Program-made: the position numbers and the translations under genes
Assembly (NCBI GenBank): GCA_028868305.1
Contig: JAGWUS010000006.1
Span: forward strand, 31,808 to 95,807
Direction of reading: 5' to 3'
Origin: Burkholderiales bacterium
GTDB taxonomy: Bacteria > Pseudomonadota > Gammaproteobacteria > Burkholderiales > Burkholderiaceae_C
Length of the DNA: 64,000 nt
Notes under the pieces: generated by a model
The model's database searches: none
What the model saw: the letters and a program-made list of their open reading frames with translations, nothing else
What the model was told of the DNA's origin: nothing
Part shown: in pieces, positions 26,838 through 37,100 of the stretch
Layout: each line of letters opens with the position of its first letter
Position numbering within the stretch: position 1 is the stretch's first letter

Positions 26838-29021
26838 ATGACCACCATCTCCCCTGAAAACCTGAGCGCACAAAAATCCAGTAGTTGGCGCCTGGGTGAG
26901 CACCATGTCCACTTTGATCCCTTATTGAACAGTGTCGTTGCCGCAGCCCGGATTTATGGGATTTCAACCACGCGGGAAGCGTTGTCAGCGGGTCTTCCAC
27001 TGGAAAACAACCTGCTTACCCCCGCGCTATTGCCTCGCGCCGCAGCCAGAGCAGGGTTGACCGCGAAGCTTGCTCGCCGCTCCATTGACGATCTTCGCCC
27101 AGGGCTTCTACCGGTCATCCTGCTGCTGAAGGAAAAGCAGGCTTGCCTGCTTTTGGAATGGCAGCCGAACGGTGACGCCAGGGTCCGGTTTCCTGAGGGG
27201 GGGGAGTCTGCGGATAACTTGACGCGGGCAGAGCTGGAATCTCTTTTTTCAGGTGTTGTGTTCTTTGTCAAGCCAGTCTTCCGATTTGATCCACGCACTC
27301 CGGAAACCGGAACAATCAAATCCGAGCACTGGTTCTGGAGTGTCGTCTTCCAAAATTGGCGCCTTTACCGCGACAGCCTGATCGCCGCTTTTCTGGTAAA
27401 CATATTTGCACTTGCAATGCCCATGTTTTCCATGACCGTCTATGACCGTGTGGTTCCCAACCGTGCAGAGGAAACTCTTTGGGTTCTGTCAATTGGAATT
27501 TTGCTCATGATGGGCCTGGATATGGCGCTTCGCATCATGCGCGCCTATATCCTCGATACCGCAAGCAAACGCATTGATGTCACCTTGTCGTCCCGGATCA
27601 TGGAGCGGGTGCTGGGTCTGCGGATGGCAGACCGGCCTGCATCCGTAGGATCCTTTGCAGCCAACCTACGGGCATTTGACTCAGTGCGTGACTTTGTCGC
27701 ATCAGCCACCATCACCACACTTGTCGATCTTCCATTCGTGTTGGTGTTTTTTCTCGCCATTGCATGGATTTCGCCCTGGCTAATACTGCCCCCGCTATTT
27801 TGTATTCTCGCGTTGGTAATTGCCTCTTTGGTTGTCCAGCAAAAGATGCAGGAGTTGGTCGAAGTTACGCAACGCGCCTCGTCGCAGCGCAACGCGACAC
27901 TGGTGGAAAGCCTGGTGGGCATTGAAACAATCAAATTCATGGTGGCCGAGAGCAGCTTCCAGCGTAAATGGGAACAGTCCACTGTGTTTCTGGCTCAAAA
28001 CAACACCAAACTGAAACTCTTGTCTTCCAGCATGACAAACCTGGCGCAAATGCTTCAGCAATTGGTATCAGTCACGACTGTCATCGTTGGTGTGTATTTA
28101 CTGATGAACAACCAGACCAGCATGGGTGGCATCATCGCTGCATCCATGCTCGCTGGGCGCGCCATGGCTCCATTTGGCCAGGTCGCTGGGTTGATCATGC
28201 AGTATCACCACGCAAAAAGCGGATTGGGTTCTGTGGAAAAACACATGCAAACACAGCCGGAGAGGCCTGACGAGGCGACTTTTCTGCGTCGTGACGGATT
28301 CCAGGGCACCATCGAATTCAAGAACGTCAGCTTCACTTATCCCGGACAAGAACAATCGGTACTCAACAAGGTTTCATTTACCATTCAGGCCGGCGAGAAA
28401 GTCGCCTTCATTGGGCGTGTTGGCTCCGGAAAGTCAACGATCCAACGACTGATTCTGGGGTTACATCAGCCTACAAAAGGTTCGATCTTGATCGATGGCA
28501 TTGACCTTCGGCAAATTGACCCGGCAGAACTGCGGCGAGCTGCAGGATTTGTTTCGCAGGATGTAAGCCTTTTCTATGGCAGTCTCAAGGACAACATTGC
28601 CATAGGAGCACCTTTTGCCGACGATCAAGACATTATCGCAGCAGCAGAAATTGCAGGTGTCTCAGAGTTTGCCAATCGCCATCCGCGCGGCTTTGATATG
28701 TTGATCGGGGAAAGAGGTGAGTCGCTGTCGGGCGGTCAACGGCAATCCGTTGGAATTGCACGCGCCGTACTCAATGACTCGCCCATATTGCTGCTCGACG
28801 AACCCAGCAGTGCCATGGATCACCAAAGCGAAGATGCACTGAAAGCCAGGTTGCGCCGTTTTTCGGCCGGAAAGTCGGTGATTTTGGTAACCCACAGAAC
28901 CTCGCTACTGGAACTGGTGGATCGCTTGATAGTTATAGACAACGGGCAAATCATGGCCGATGGCCCCAAAGCGCAAGTCGTTGAAGCGCTGCAAAGTGGA
29001 CGCGTAGGCAGGGCCAATTGA
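26838..29021 (+). CDS. lapB: Type I secretion ABC transporter of the adhesin system (LapB-like)
   Basis: This 727-residue inner-membrane exporter has three parts. Residues 1-140 are a C39-peptidase-like domain without the catalytic cysteine, typical of RTX adhesin exporters. About five or six helices span residues 165-430. The ATPase follows, with Walker A GRVGSGKST near 527, signature SLSGGQRQ near 630 and Walker B ILLLDEPSSAMD near 650. ATG at 26838 is used here; TTG at 26826, overlapping the upstream stop, is an alternative. It would energise export of the LapA-like adhesin with the adaptor and TolC protein encoded downstream. Confidence 0.93.
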   Translation: MTTISPENLSAQKSSSWRLGEHHVHFDPLLNSVVAAARIYGISTTREALSAGLPLENNLLTPALLPRAAARAGLTAKLARRSIDDLRPGLLPVILLLKEKQACLLLEWQPNGDARVRFPEGGESADNLTRAELESLFSGVVFFVKPVFRFDPRTPETGTIKSEHWFWSVVFQNWRLYRDSLIAAFLVNIFALAMPMFSMTVYDRVVPNRAEETLWVLSIGILLMMGLDMALRIMRAYILDTASKRIDVTLSSRIMERVLGLRMADRPASVGSFAANLRAFDSVRDFVASATITTLVDLPFVLVFFLAIAWISPWLILPPLFCILALVIASLVVQQKMQELVEVTQRASSQRNATLVESLVGIETIKFMVAESSFQRKWEQSTVFLAQNNTKLKLLSSSMTNLAQMLQQLVSVTTVIVGVYLLMNNQTSMGGIIAASMLAGRAMAPFGQVAGLIMQYHHAKSGLGSVEKHMQTQPERPDEATFLRRDGFQGTIEFKNVSFTYPGQEQSVLNKVSFTIQAGEKVAFIGRVGSGKSTIQRLILGLHQPTKGSILIDGIDLRQIDPAELRRAAGFVSQDVSLFYGSLKDNIAIGAPFADDQDIIAAAEIAGVSEFANRHPRGFDMLIGERGESLSGGQRQSVGIARAVLNDSPILLLDEPSSAMDHQSEDALKARLRRFSAGKSVILVTHRTSLLELVDRLIVIDNGQIMADGPKAQVVEALQSGRVGRAN

Positions 29022-30436
29022 TGGAAAAGCCTGCCTCCATTCAAAAACACATCATCTCTGCATGGAGGCTTTTTTACGCTTGGTGTTCCACGCGGATCGA
29101 TGACGCCTTCAAAAAGCTGGTCCAACACCAGCAGAAAGAAGATCAAGACTTTGATGCCAACGCTGACTGGGCTATCGCTGAACAAACACCACATGGTGCC
29201 CGCAGGTTCGTATGGTTTAGTTGCGGAGCAATCCTCATACTTTTGGTATGGGCAAATTTTGCCGTGCTCGACGAAGTGACACGTGGGGAAGGCAAGGTTA
29301 TCCCCTCACGGCAAGTTCAGGTTCTACAAAGCATGGACGGCGGCATTGTTTCTGAAATTTTGGTTAAAGAAGGCCAAACCGTTCACACTGGCGATTTGCT
29401 GTTGAAAGTGGATCCTACGCGCATGGTTTCGTCCCTGCGTGAAAATCGTTCGCAGTACTTATCACTCTTGGCTAAAGGTGCTCGCTTGCGTGCATTGGCG
29501 GAGGGTGCTCGGTTTATTCCCCCTCAAGATGTCACACGTGAAGCCCCTGAGATTGCCGAACAGGAGCGTGCTCTATATGAGTCTCGACGTGCCGAACTCG
29601 ATGCCACTATCGGAGTAGCGCGCCAACAGCTTTCCCAACGAACTCAGGAGTTAGTCTCCGTGCGCGCAAAGAGGGAACAGGCGACACAAAGCTACAACCT
29701 GACGGCACGCGAACTGGAGATGACGCGTCCTTTGGCCAAGAGTGGCGCCATTTCTGACGTAGAACTTTTGCGACTGGAACGGGATGTTGCAAGGTACAGG
29801 GGTGAACGCGATAGCGCCAATTCAGACATTCCGCGATTGGAATCAGCAATCTCCGAAGCGACACGCAAAATGCAGGAGGTTGAATTGACCTTCCGTAATG
29901 TGGCACGCTCTGAACTAAGCGAAACCAATGCAAAACTTAGTGCGCTATCGGAAGGAAGTGCAGCCCTCGAAGATCGTGTCAAGCAAACCGAAATTCGCTC
30001 TCCGGTCAACGGTACAGTGAAACAACTCAAGATCAACACGGTGGGTGGCGTCGTTCAGCCAGGGAAAGATGTCATCGAGGTGGTTCCCTCCGATGACGCA
30101 CTTGTATTGGAGGCACGCGTTTTGCCGCGTGATATAGCATTTCTTCGCGCCGGTCAGAAAGCGCTTGTCAAGTTCACGGCTTATGACTTTGCGACATACG
30201 GCGGACTTGAAGCTACCTTGGAACACATCAGTGCAGACACCGTGGTAGATGAAAAAGGGAATGCATTCTTCTTGGTTCGCGTAAGAACGCTTGCAACGAG
30301 CATCGGAGCGCAGCAATTCCCCATCATTCCAGGTATGGTGGCCGAAGTCGACATTCTTACTGGCAAGAAGTCCGTCCTCAGTTATTTGCTGAAGCCCATT
30401 CTCCGAGCCAAATCAAAGGCAATGACCGAGCGATGA
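29021..30436 (+). CDS. lapC: HlyD-family type I secretion adaptor (LapC-like)
   Basis: This 471-residue membrane fusion protein has one inner-membrane helix at about residues 62-82 (FVWFSCGAILILLVWANFAV). A barrel-sandwich half-motif follows (SMDGGIVSEILVKEGQTVHT), then a long alpha-helical hairpin (residues about 140-310) and the second half-motif with IRSPVNGTVKQLKINTVGG. It ends with the HlyD signature GMVAEVDILTGKKSVLSYLL. The ATG overlaps the lapB stop (TGATG), so translation is coupled. It bridges LapB to LapE. Confidence 0.93.
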   Translation: MEKPASIQKHIISAWRLFYAWCSTRIDDAFKKLVQHQQKEDQDFDANADWAIAEQTPHGARRFVWFSCGAILILLVWANFAVLDEVTRGEGKVIPSRQVQVLQSMDGGIVSEILVKEGQTVHTGDLLLKVDPTRMVSSLRENRSQYLSLLAKGARLRALAEGARFIPPQDVTREAPEIAEQERALYESRRAELDATIGVARQQLSQRTQELVSVRAKREQATQSYNLTARELEMTRPLAKSGAISDVELLRLERDVARYRGERDSANSDIPRLESAISEATRKMQEVELTFRNVARSELSETNAKLSALSEGSAALEDRVKQTEIRSPVNGTVKQLKINTVGGVVQPGKDVIEVVPSDDALVLEARVLPRDIAFLRAGQKALVKFTAYDFATYGGLEATLEHISADTVVDEKGNAFFLVRVRTLATSIGAQQFPIIPGMVAEVDILTGKKSVLSYLLKPILRAKSKAMTER

Positions 30437-31071
30437 CAGGTAAGCGGCAGCTGATTCTGGTTTCTCAAGATGAGGGCTTGATAGCCCATTGGCAGCGTGT
30501 TTTTGGCAAGAGCCGCTCACGCGTGGCAAACGGTTTGAATGATCTTTCCAAACGCCAAAGAGACGCAGATGCCATCCTATGGGTTGACGATTCCCTGTCG
30601 TCACCCCCAGACTGGCGGAGCGAAGAATGGCAGAGCCTGCTCAGCATTCCTCATGTGCGGGTGGTCGCAGCCAGTTCCAACCCCGGTGATGACAAGGCGA
30701 TAGAAGCACTGGATGCAGGTTGTGCGGGTTACTGCCACGCCTATGCTGACGCGGCAACGTTGCGTCAAGTAGAACAGGTCATTGAGGCGGGTCAAGTCTG
30801 GATTGGCAAGAATTTGATGGGTCGTCTGTTGCACGGCACCAGCCGGATAGCAGGTGCTGCCCGCGGAGAAATTCAGGACTGGGGTATGACACTATCCCAA
30901 CGGGAGCGAGAAGTCGCCATTCTGGCAGCCAATGGGGCGTCAAATCAGGCTATAGCGGCAGACTGCGGCATTTCAGAGCGAACGGTCAAAGCCCATTTAA
31001 CCTCTGTATTTAGCAAGCTAAATATCACAGACCGCTTGCAGTTGGCTCTCAGAGTCCATGGAATCAGTTGA
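30433..31071 (+). CDS. LuxR-type regulator with degenerate receiver domain
   Basis: This 212-residue protein pairs an N-terminal receiver-like fold (residues 1-125) with a C-terminal GerE helix-turn-helix. The latter reads LSQREREVAILAANGASNQA, then CGISERTVKAHL. The receiver keeps an Asp pair at AILWVDDSL, but the usual Lys of the switch region is replaced (GYCHAYADA), so ordinary phosphorylation control is doubtful. The ATG overlaps the lapC stop by 4 bases. It directly precedes lapA and is a good candidate for an adhesin regulator. No partner kinase is encoded here. Confidence 0.85.
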   Translation: MTGKRQLILVSQDEGLIAHWQRVFGKSRSRVANGLNDLSKRQRDADAILWVDDSLSSPPDWRSEEWQSLLSIPHVRVVAASSNPGDDKAIEALDAGCAGYCHAYADAATLRQVEQVIEAGQVWIGKNLMGRLLHGTSRIAGAARGEIQDWGMTLSQREREVAILAANGASNQAIAADCGISERTVKAHLTSVFSKLNITDRLQLALRVHGIS

Positions 31072-31136
31072 CTATTGCGTGGCCGGACATTGTACTTAAG
31101 GACAATAGGCGGCTACTGGTAGATCCCCTAAAGTTG

Positions 31137-31152
31137 GCAAATCCAAATTTGC
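31137..31152 (+). promoter_or_regulatory. Hairpin in the lapA leader
   Basis: GCAAAT-CCAA-ATTTGC forms a perfect six-pair hairpin about 20 bases before the lapA ATG. The leader has only a weak ribosome-binding site (ACGGG). The 100-base gap also contains ATTGT...ACAAT at about 31090-31107. A regulatory role is speculative. Confidence 0.3.
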
Positions 31153-31171
31153 TGAACTTACGGGTATCTCT

Positions 31172-34100
31172 ATGGCCACCAATCAAATCTCCTCCCAGGC
31201 ACGCGGCGTTGTTGTCGTTTTGCAGGGCAAAGCTTGGGTTGTTAGTGAAGGCGGAATTCGCAAACCGCTGCAGGTGGATGATGAAGTACAGGAAGGCCAG
31301 CAAGTTGTCACTGAAGATGGCACCCGTCTTGAACTGGCGCTACCTAACGGCCAGCCATTGATAGTCACTTCCGGTCGCGAATTGCTGATTGATGAAAATC
31401 TACTCGGTACGGCGTCCACTGACAAAACCGAGGCGGCACTCAAAGACCTGAACAGCGGCTCAGCTGAAGTCAGCCGAATTATTTCCACGGGCGGAGATCT
31501 CTCCGCAGAATTGGACCCTACTGCAGCAGGCCTGACCGGAGGAGGCAACAGTGAGTCTCACAGCTTTGTACGGTTATTGCGCATTCAGGAAGCTTTAGCT
31601 CCGTTAGGTATTGATCGCGCTGCTGATCAGACAACCACCGATCAGCCATTGCAAGAAGGAAATCAGACAGTAGATGCGGGTCGTTTGCTGGCAGTGAATG
31701 ACTCTGCCTCTATCCAGGAAGATGCAACGCCTAACACCGTCACTGGTGCGATTCTGGCAAATGACAGCTTGGGCAGCAATCCAAATGCTACGCCTTTTAG
31801 CGCAGGCACCTACGCAGGCCAACATGGTTCGCTGGATCTCCGATCGGACGGGACTTACACGTACACACTGAACAACATTGATCCATTTGTCAACGCACTT
31901 GGCGTAGGCCAGAGCCTGAAAGACGTTTTCGTCTACACGATCAAAAACGTGAATGGCGCCTCATCGACGGCCCAATTGGTCATCACCATCAACGGCGCCA
32001 ACGATGCACCGTTCACCGTTGCAGATGTGGGCACAACGAATGAAAACACACCGATTGCAGGCAATGTACTTTCTAATGATTCCGATGTTGATGCTGGCAC
32101 AGTACTCCATGTCACGCAGTATTCGGTGGGTGGATTCATCTACCCTGCAGGAAGCACCGCCAGTCTGGTCGGCGTTGGTGACCTCATCATCGAAGCGGAT
32201 GGCAGCTATGCATTCATACCTGCAAATGGTTACAACGGTCCAGTCCCAGTCGCAACATATACGATTTCAGATGGCATTGTTGCAGTTACCAGTACGCTAA
32301 CGCTAGACATATTACCAGCTGCGGGCACTCCCAGCATCACCGTACCTGGCCCCAATGGCGCCACCAGCGCACCCGACATGACCGTGGCCGAGACGGCCGG
32401 ACCCACTCTGGGGGACTTCATCATTGATGCGCCTGCAGGCATTGCCAGCATTAATGTGGGCGGCACACCCCTCACACTGGCCCAGCTCGGCGCCCTGGGC
32501 ACCACCCCGGTGACCATCACCACGCCCGACGGCACCCTGGTGCTCACCGGTTTTGATGCAGCAACCGGCAAGGTCAGCTACTCCTACGACCCCAATGTGC
32601 TCACCCACACCGGCTCGGCGCCCATCGTCGATCACGTGCCTCTGACCATCACCGATGCCAATGGCGTCACCGGCTCGGGCAGCCTCGATATCTCCATTAC
32701 CGACAGCACCCCAACGGCCGTCAATGACTCCAACGCCATCACCGAAGACACCGCACTGGTGGCCAACGGCACCGTGCTGACCAACGACACCGTGGGCGCT
32801 GACCTCAACGCCAATCCCGTAACCGCTGCCAGCGTCACGCTGACCTACGGCGCTCTGGTCTTGAACAGCAATGGCACCTACACCTACACGCTGGACAACA
32901 CCAACGCGACGGTCAACGCGCTCAACAGCAGCACGCCACTGCACGACACCTACACCTATACGCTGACCGATGGCGACGGCTCAACCACCACTGCCGTCCT
33001 GGACATCACCGTCACCGGCACCAACGACGCCCCCGTGGCCGTGGCCGATGGGGCCACCGCTTCTGAAGCCGGTGGCGTGGCCAACGGCACGGCCGGCACC
33101 AACCCCACAGGCAATGTGCTGGCCAACGATACCGATGTCGATACCGCTGACACCAAGACCGTCTCAGCCGTCACCGGCGTGGCCGCCGGCACGGTCGGTG
33201 GCAACACCGCTGGCCAGTACGGCACGCTGGTGCTCAACAGCTCCGGGGGCTATACCTACACCGTCGACAACACCAATGCCACCGTGCAGGCGCTGCGCAC
33301 CAGCGCCAACACGCTGACCGATACTTTCACATACACCGTGAGCGATGCCGCCGGTGCCACTTCGAGCACTACGCTGACCGTCACCATCCAGGGCGCCAAT
33401 GACGCTCCTGTCGCTACCGTGGACACAGGGGCTGTGGCCGAGAACGCCACCCTCTCCACCACCGCCGCCACCGGCGTGCTGGCCAACGACTCCGATGTCG
33501 ATACCGCTGACACCAAGACCGTCTCGGGCGTGTCCTTTGGCGCCACCACCGGCACCGTGGGCTCAGCGCTCAGCGGCACCTACGGCGCCCTCACGCTCAA
33601 TGCCGATGGCTCCTACAGCTACAGCGCCAATACCGCAGCTGCCAATGCCCTGGCCGCAGGCGCCACCGCCAACGATGTTTTCACCTACACGGTGCGTGAT
33701 ACCGCAGGCGCAACTTCGAGCACCACCATCACGATCACCGTCACCGGCACCAACGACGCCCCCGTGGCCGTGGCCGCCACGGCGACTGGAAACGAAGACA
33801 GCTTGATTCCGGTCACGATCAGTGGCACCGATATCGACGGAGTTGTTGCAAGTTTTGCGCTGTCCAGCCTGCCCAAGAACGGTCGTTTGTATCTGGATGC
33901 AGCGATGACACAATTGGCGCCGATTGGCACCGTTTTGTCGGCATCCGGGAATGCCTTGACTCTATATTTCAAGCCAAATGCTGACTGGAACAGCCACCCG
34001 ATTGATGCAGCGACAGGACTTCCGACAACCAGCCCGGTCTTGCCAACATTCAACTACACCGCAACCGACAATTCCGGAACGATTTCAAATGTGGCCACGG

Positions 34101-37100
34101 CGACCATTGACGTTACCGCCGTCAATGATGGAACTCCAGTCGCTGTAAACGATTCATTCAGCACCGTACTGGGCACGTCCATCATCATCAGCAAGGCTGC
34201 ACTGATGGGAAATGACACGCTACCAGACCACGCGACCATCGTATTAACCGGCCCCGCATCCAGTGGAACACTGGTTGACTTGGGCAATGGAACCTACAGC
34301 TACACGCCAAGCATCGCCGGCACAACCACGTTCACATACCAACTGAAGGATGACGACGGACAAACCAGCACCGCAACGGTATCCATCAAGACATACGCCA
34401 CCAGGGACGATTTGGCAACCGTGAACGAATCCGCTTTGCTGCACGGTTCTGGAGGCGGTGTTGCCACAACCACAGGCAATCTTTTTACCAATGATGGAGG
34501 TGTTAACACCACCGTTAACAGCATCACCTTCGGCGGGACCACATATACCGCCGTAGGTGGCGTCATTACGATACCGGACACGGCGACCGGTGCACACGGC
34601 ACGCTGGTGGTAACGGCAGCAGGGGGCGCATACACCTACACCTTGAGTAGTGCTGCCGCCAACGGCGCCTCAGGTTCAGCAACTGACACCGGTATCACCG
34701 ACATTTACAGCTATGTCGGCAATGGAGCGTCGGCCAACCTGAACGTCACCATCGTTGATGACAAGCCCACCGCTGTCAGTCAGTTGATAGAAGTGCCACA
34801 AAGTGTCCTGCCGAAGTACACCATCGCCGTGGTGCTGGACATTTCAGGCAGTATGGCAGCAGCCGTTTCGGCGGATGGCCTAACAACTCGCCTGGATATG
34901 GCCAAAGCAGCCCTGGCGTCATTGATTAGCGAGTACTACGTTCAAGCCTCCGACGTCATCGTCAAACTTATTGACTTCAGCACGGGCGCTACGTTCCTGG
35001 GGTCTTACACAACAGAAGGAGCCGCCATAGCGGCGATCACGTCACCAACCATTGTTGCGACGGGAAGCACCAATTACCAGGCCGCACTGGACATGGTCCG
35101 CTCTGCGCAAGGTCTGGGCACAACAGCAGATGCGACGCGACAGAATATCGTCTACTTCCTTTCCGATGGCGTACCCACCACTGGAACTACCGCCACAGGT
35201 TTGACCAACTACCAGAACTACCTCACCGCCAATCCGTCGGTTCAATCCTACGCTGTCGGCATTGGTACTGGCATTGTTGATCTGACCAACCTCAATGCCA
35301 TTCATAACGTGGATGCGCTAGGCGATGGCGTAAAAGATCCGGCCCTTGTTGTTCCTGACCTCAGCCAGCTTGACTCTACCTTGTTATCTACAGTCCCCAA
35401 CGCGTTCGGAGGGAGCGTTCTGACGTCTGCCAATATGCAAGGCGTTAATTTTGGTGCAGACGGTGGTTATATCAGCGCTATCACGGTCAAACTGGACAGC
35501 GATGGCAACGGAACCCTGGACCAAGACGTAACATTCACCTATAACCACATTACCAATCAAATTTCCCAGAACAGTTCGTTCTTGACCGGATACCCGCTGG
35601 CCGGAAATCTTCTGACGCTCAACGCTGGAACAGGATTTACCCTGGGTGAGTTGCGCTTTGATTTCTCTACCGGCAACTACAAGTACTACACCAAAGGCTT
35701 AGCCACTCCTGGCACCCAATTTGATATAGGTTTCACTGCCACTGACAATGACGGCGATATTGCCTCTGCCGTGCAAACCGTGTCTGTGATCAATGGCAAA
35801 CCCATTGCCCGTGACGACACGGATACCTTGTTTGCAAAAGCCACCTTTCTGGAAGGCAACGTCGTTTCTGGTCTGGGCACCGATGGCGGCGTAGGCGCAG
35901 CCCAGATTACGGCGTTTTCCGCACAAGGAGGTGGCGTGGACACCATCGTGGACAACGCCAAAGTTACGTCGATTAATTTCCATGGCATGAACTTCGTGCT
36001 TGGCACATGGAGTAGCGGAATGTATACCGCGGCGTCCAGCAGTGGCAGCGGCGCAGGATACACCTACACCGTTGCCAACGGAACGCTCACTTGGACGGCG
36101 ACCACCGGCGGCCAGAAGCTGGTGTTTGACGACGGCGGTTACTACAAATACACGCCACTGACAGCCGACCTCCCTGCACCAACCTTGGGAGCGTCCGTAG
36201 CAGTGGCATTGACCAGCGCGGCAAACGTTACAGCCGGTCATTTGACGGTCACTGCTGAGAACTGGGTAGCGACCACCGTCACTTTGACCAGTGCCGCCAA
36301 CGCAACTGCAGGCAACCATCTGTCTGTTTCCGGCCTGACTGCTGCCGGCACAGCGGCGCTGGCCCCCGTATTCAACGCCACCAACGGTGTAGGCGTTGCT
36401 ACCGGTGGAGAAACCGCGGCAAATCAAGCCGCCATCAACGGAACCGAAACGCTGGTGCTGAATTTCTCTGCGGCAACCCACCCCAATGGCGTGTCCGACA
36501 TTCGGCTCACGATCACAGCAACCTCAAGCAATCTTTCTGGCGCTGCAGCCGGATCCCCGTCGCTGACCTATACGATGTACGACGCCAGCGGCAATGTGTT
36601 GGGCACGATGACAAACGGCCTGGAAAATGCAGTCACCATGTTGCCTTACTCTGGCGTCGCTTCCATCCACGTAACGGGCAGCAGCACCGCCCTGGCCATG
36701 GTGCGTGACGTGTCTTTCTATGACACGCCTTCTGCATCAGCCGTCACATTCAATGCCAATGGCGTCAATATCAACGGGGGAACATCTACCAGCACCTACC
36801 TCGACCACCTTGAGGCATTGAAAATTTCTTTCGATCATGCCAACTACGCTCACGGCGTACAGGACATCAAAGTGACAGTCAATGCCGCAAACAGCAACCT
36901 GGCCAGCACAGGCAGCGACTCCAATGCGCTGACTTACGCTGTCTACGATATCGGCGGCAATTTGCTGGGACAGTTCAGCAGCGTAACCGAAGGGGTTGTC
37001 GACCTGAATCTGGACAACGGAAATGGCGGCCTGTTGGCCACATCCCGTGGCTTCAGCAGTATCGGATCTGTTGTGATCACCGCCAGTGACTCTTTCTCAG

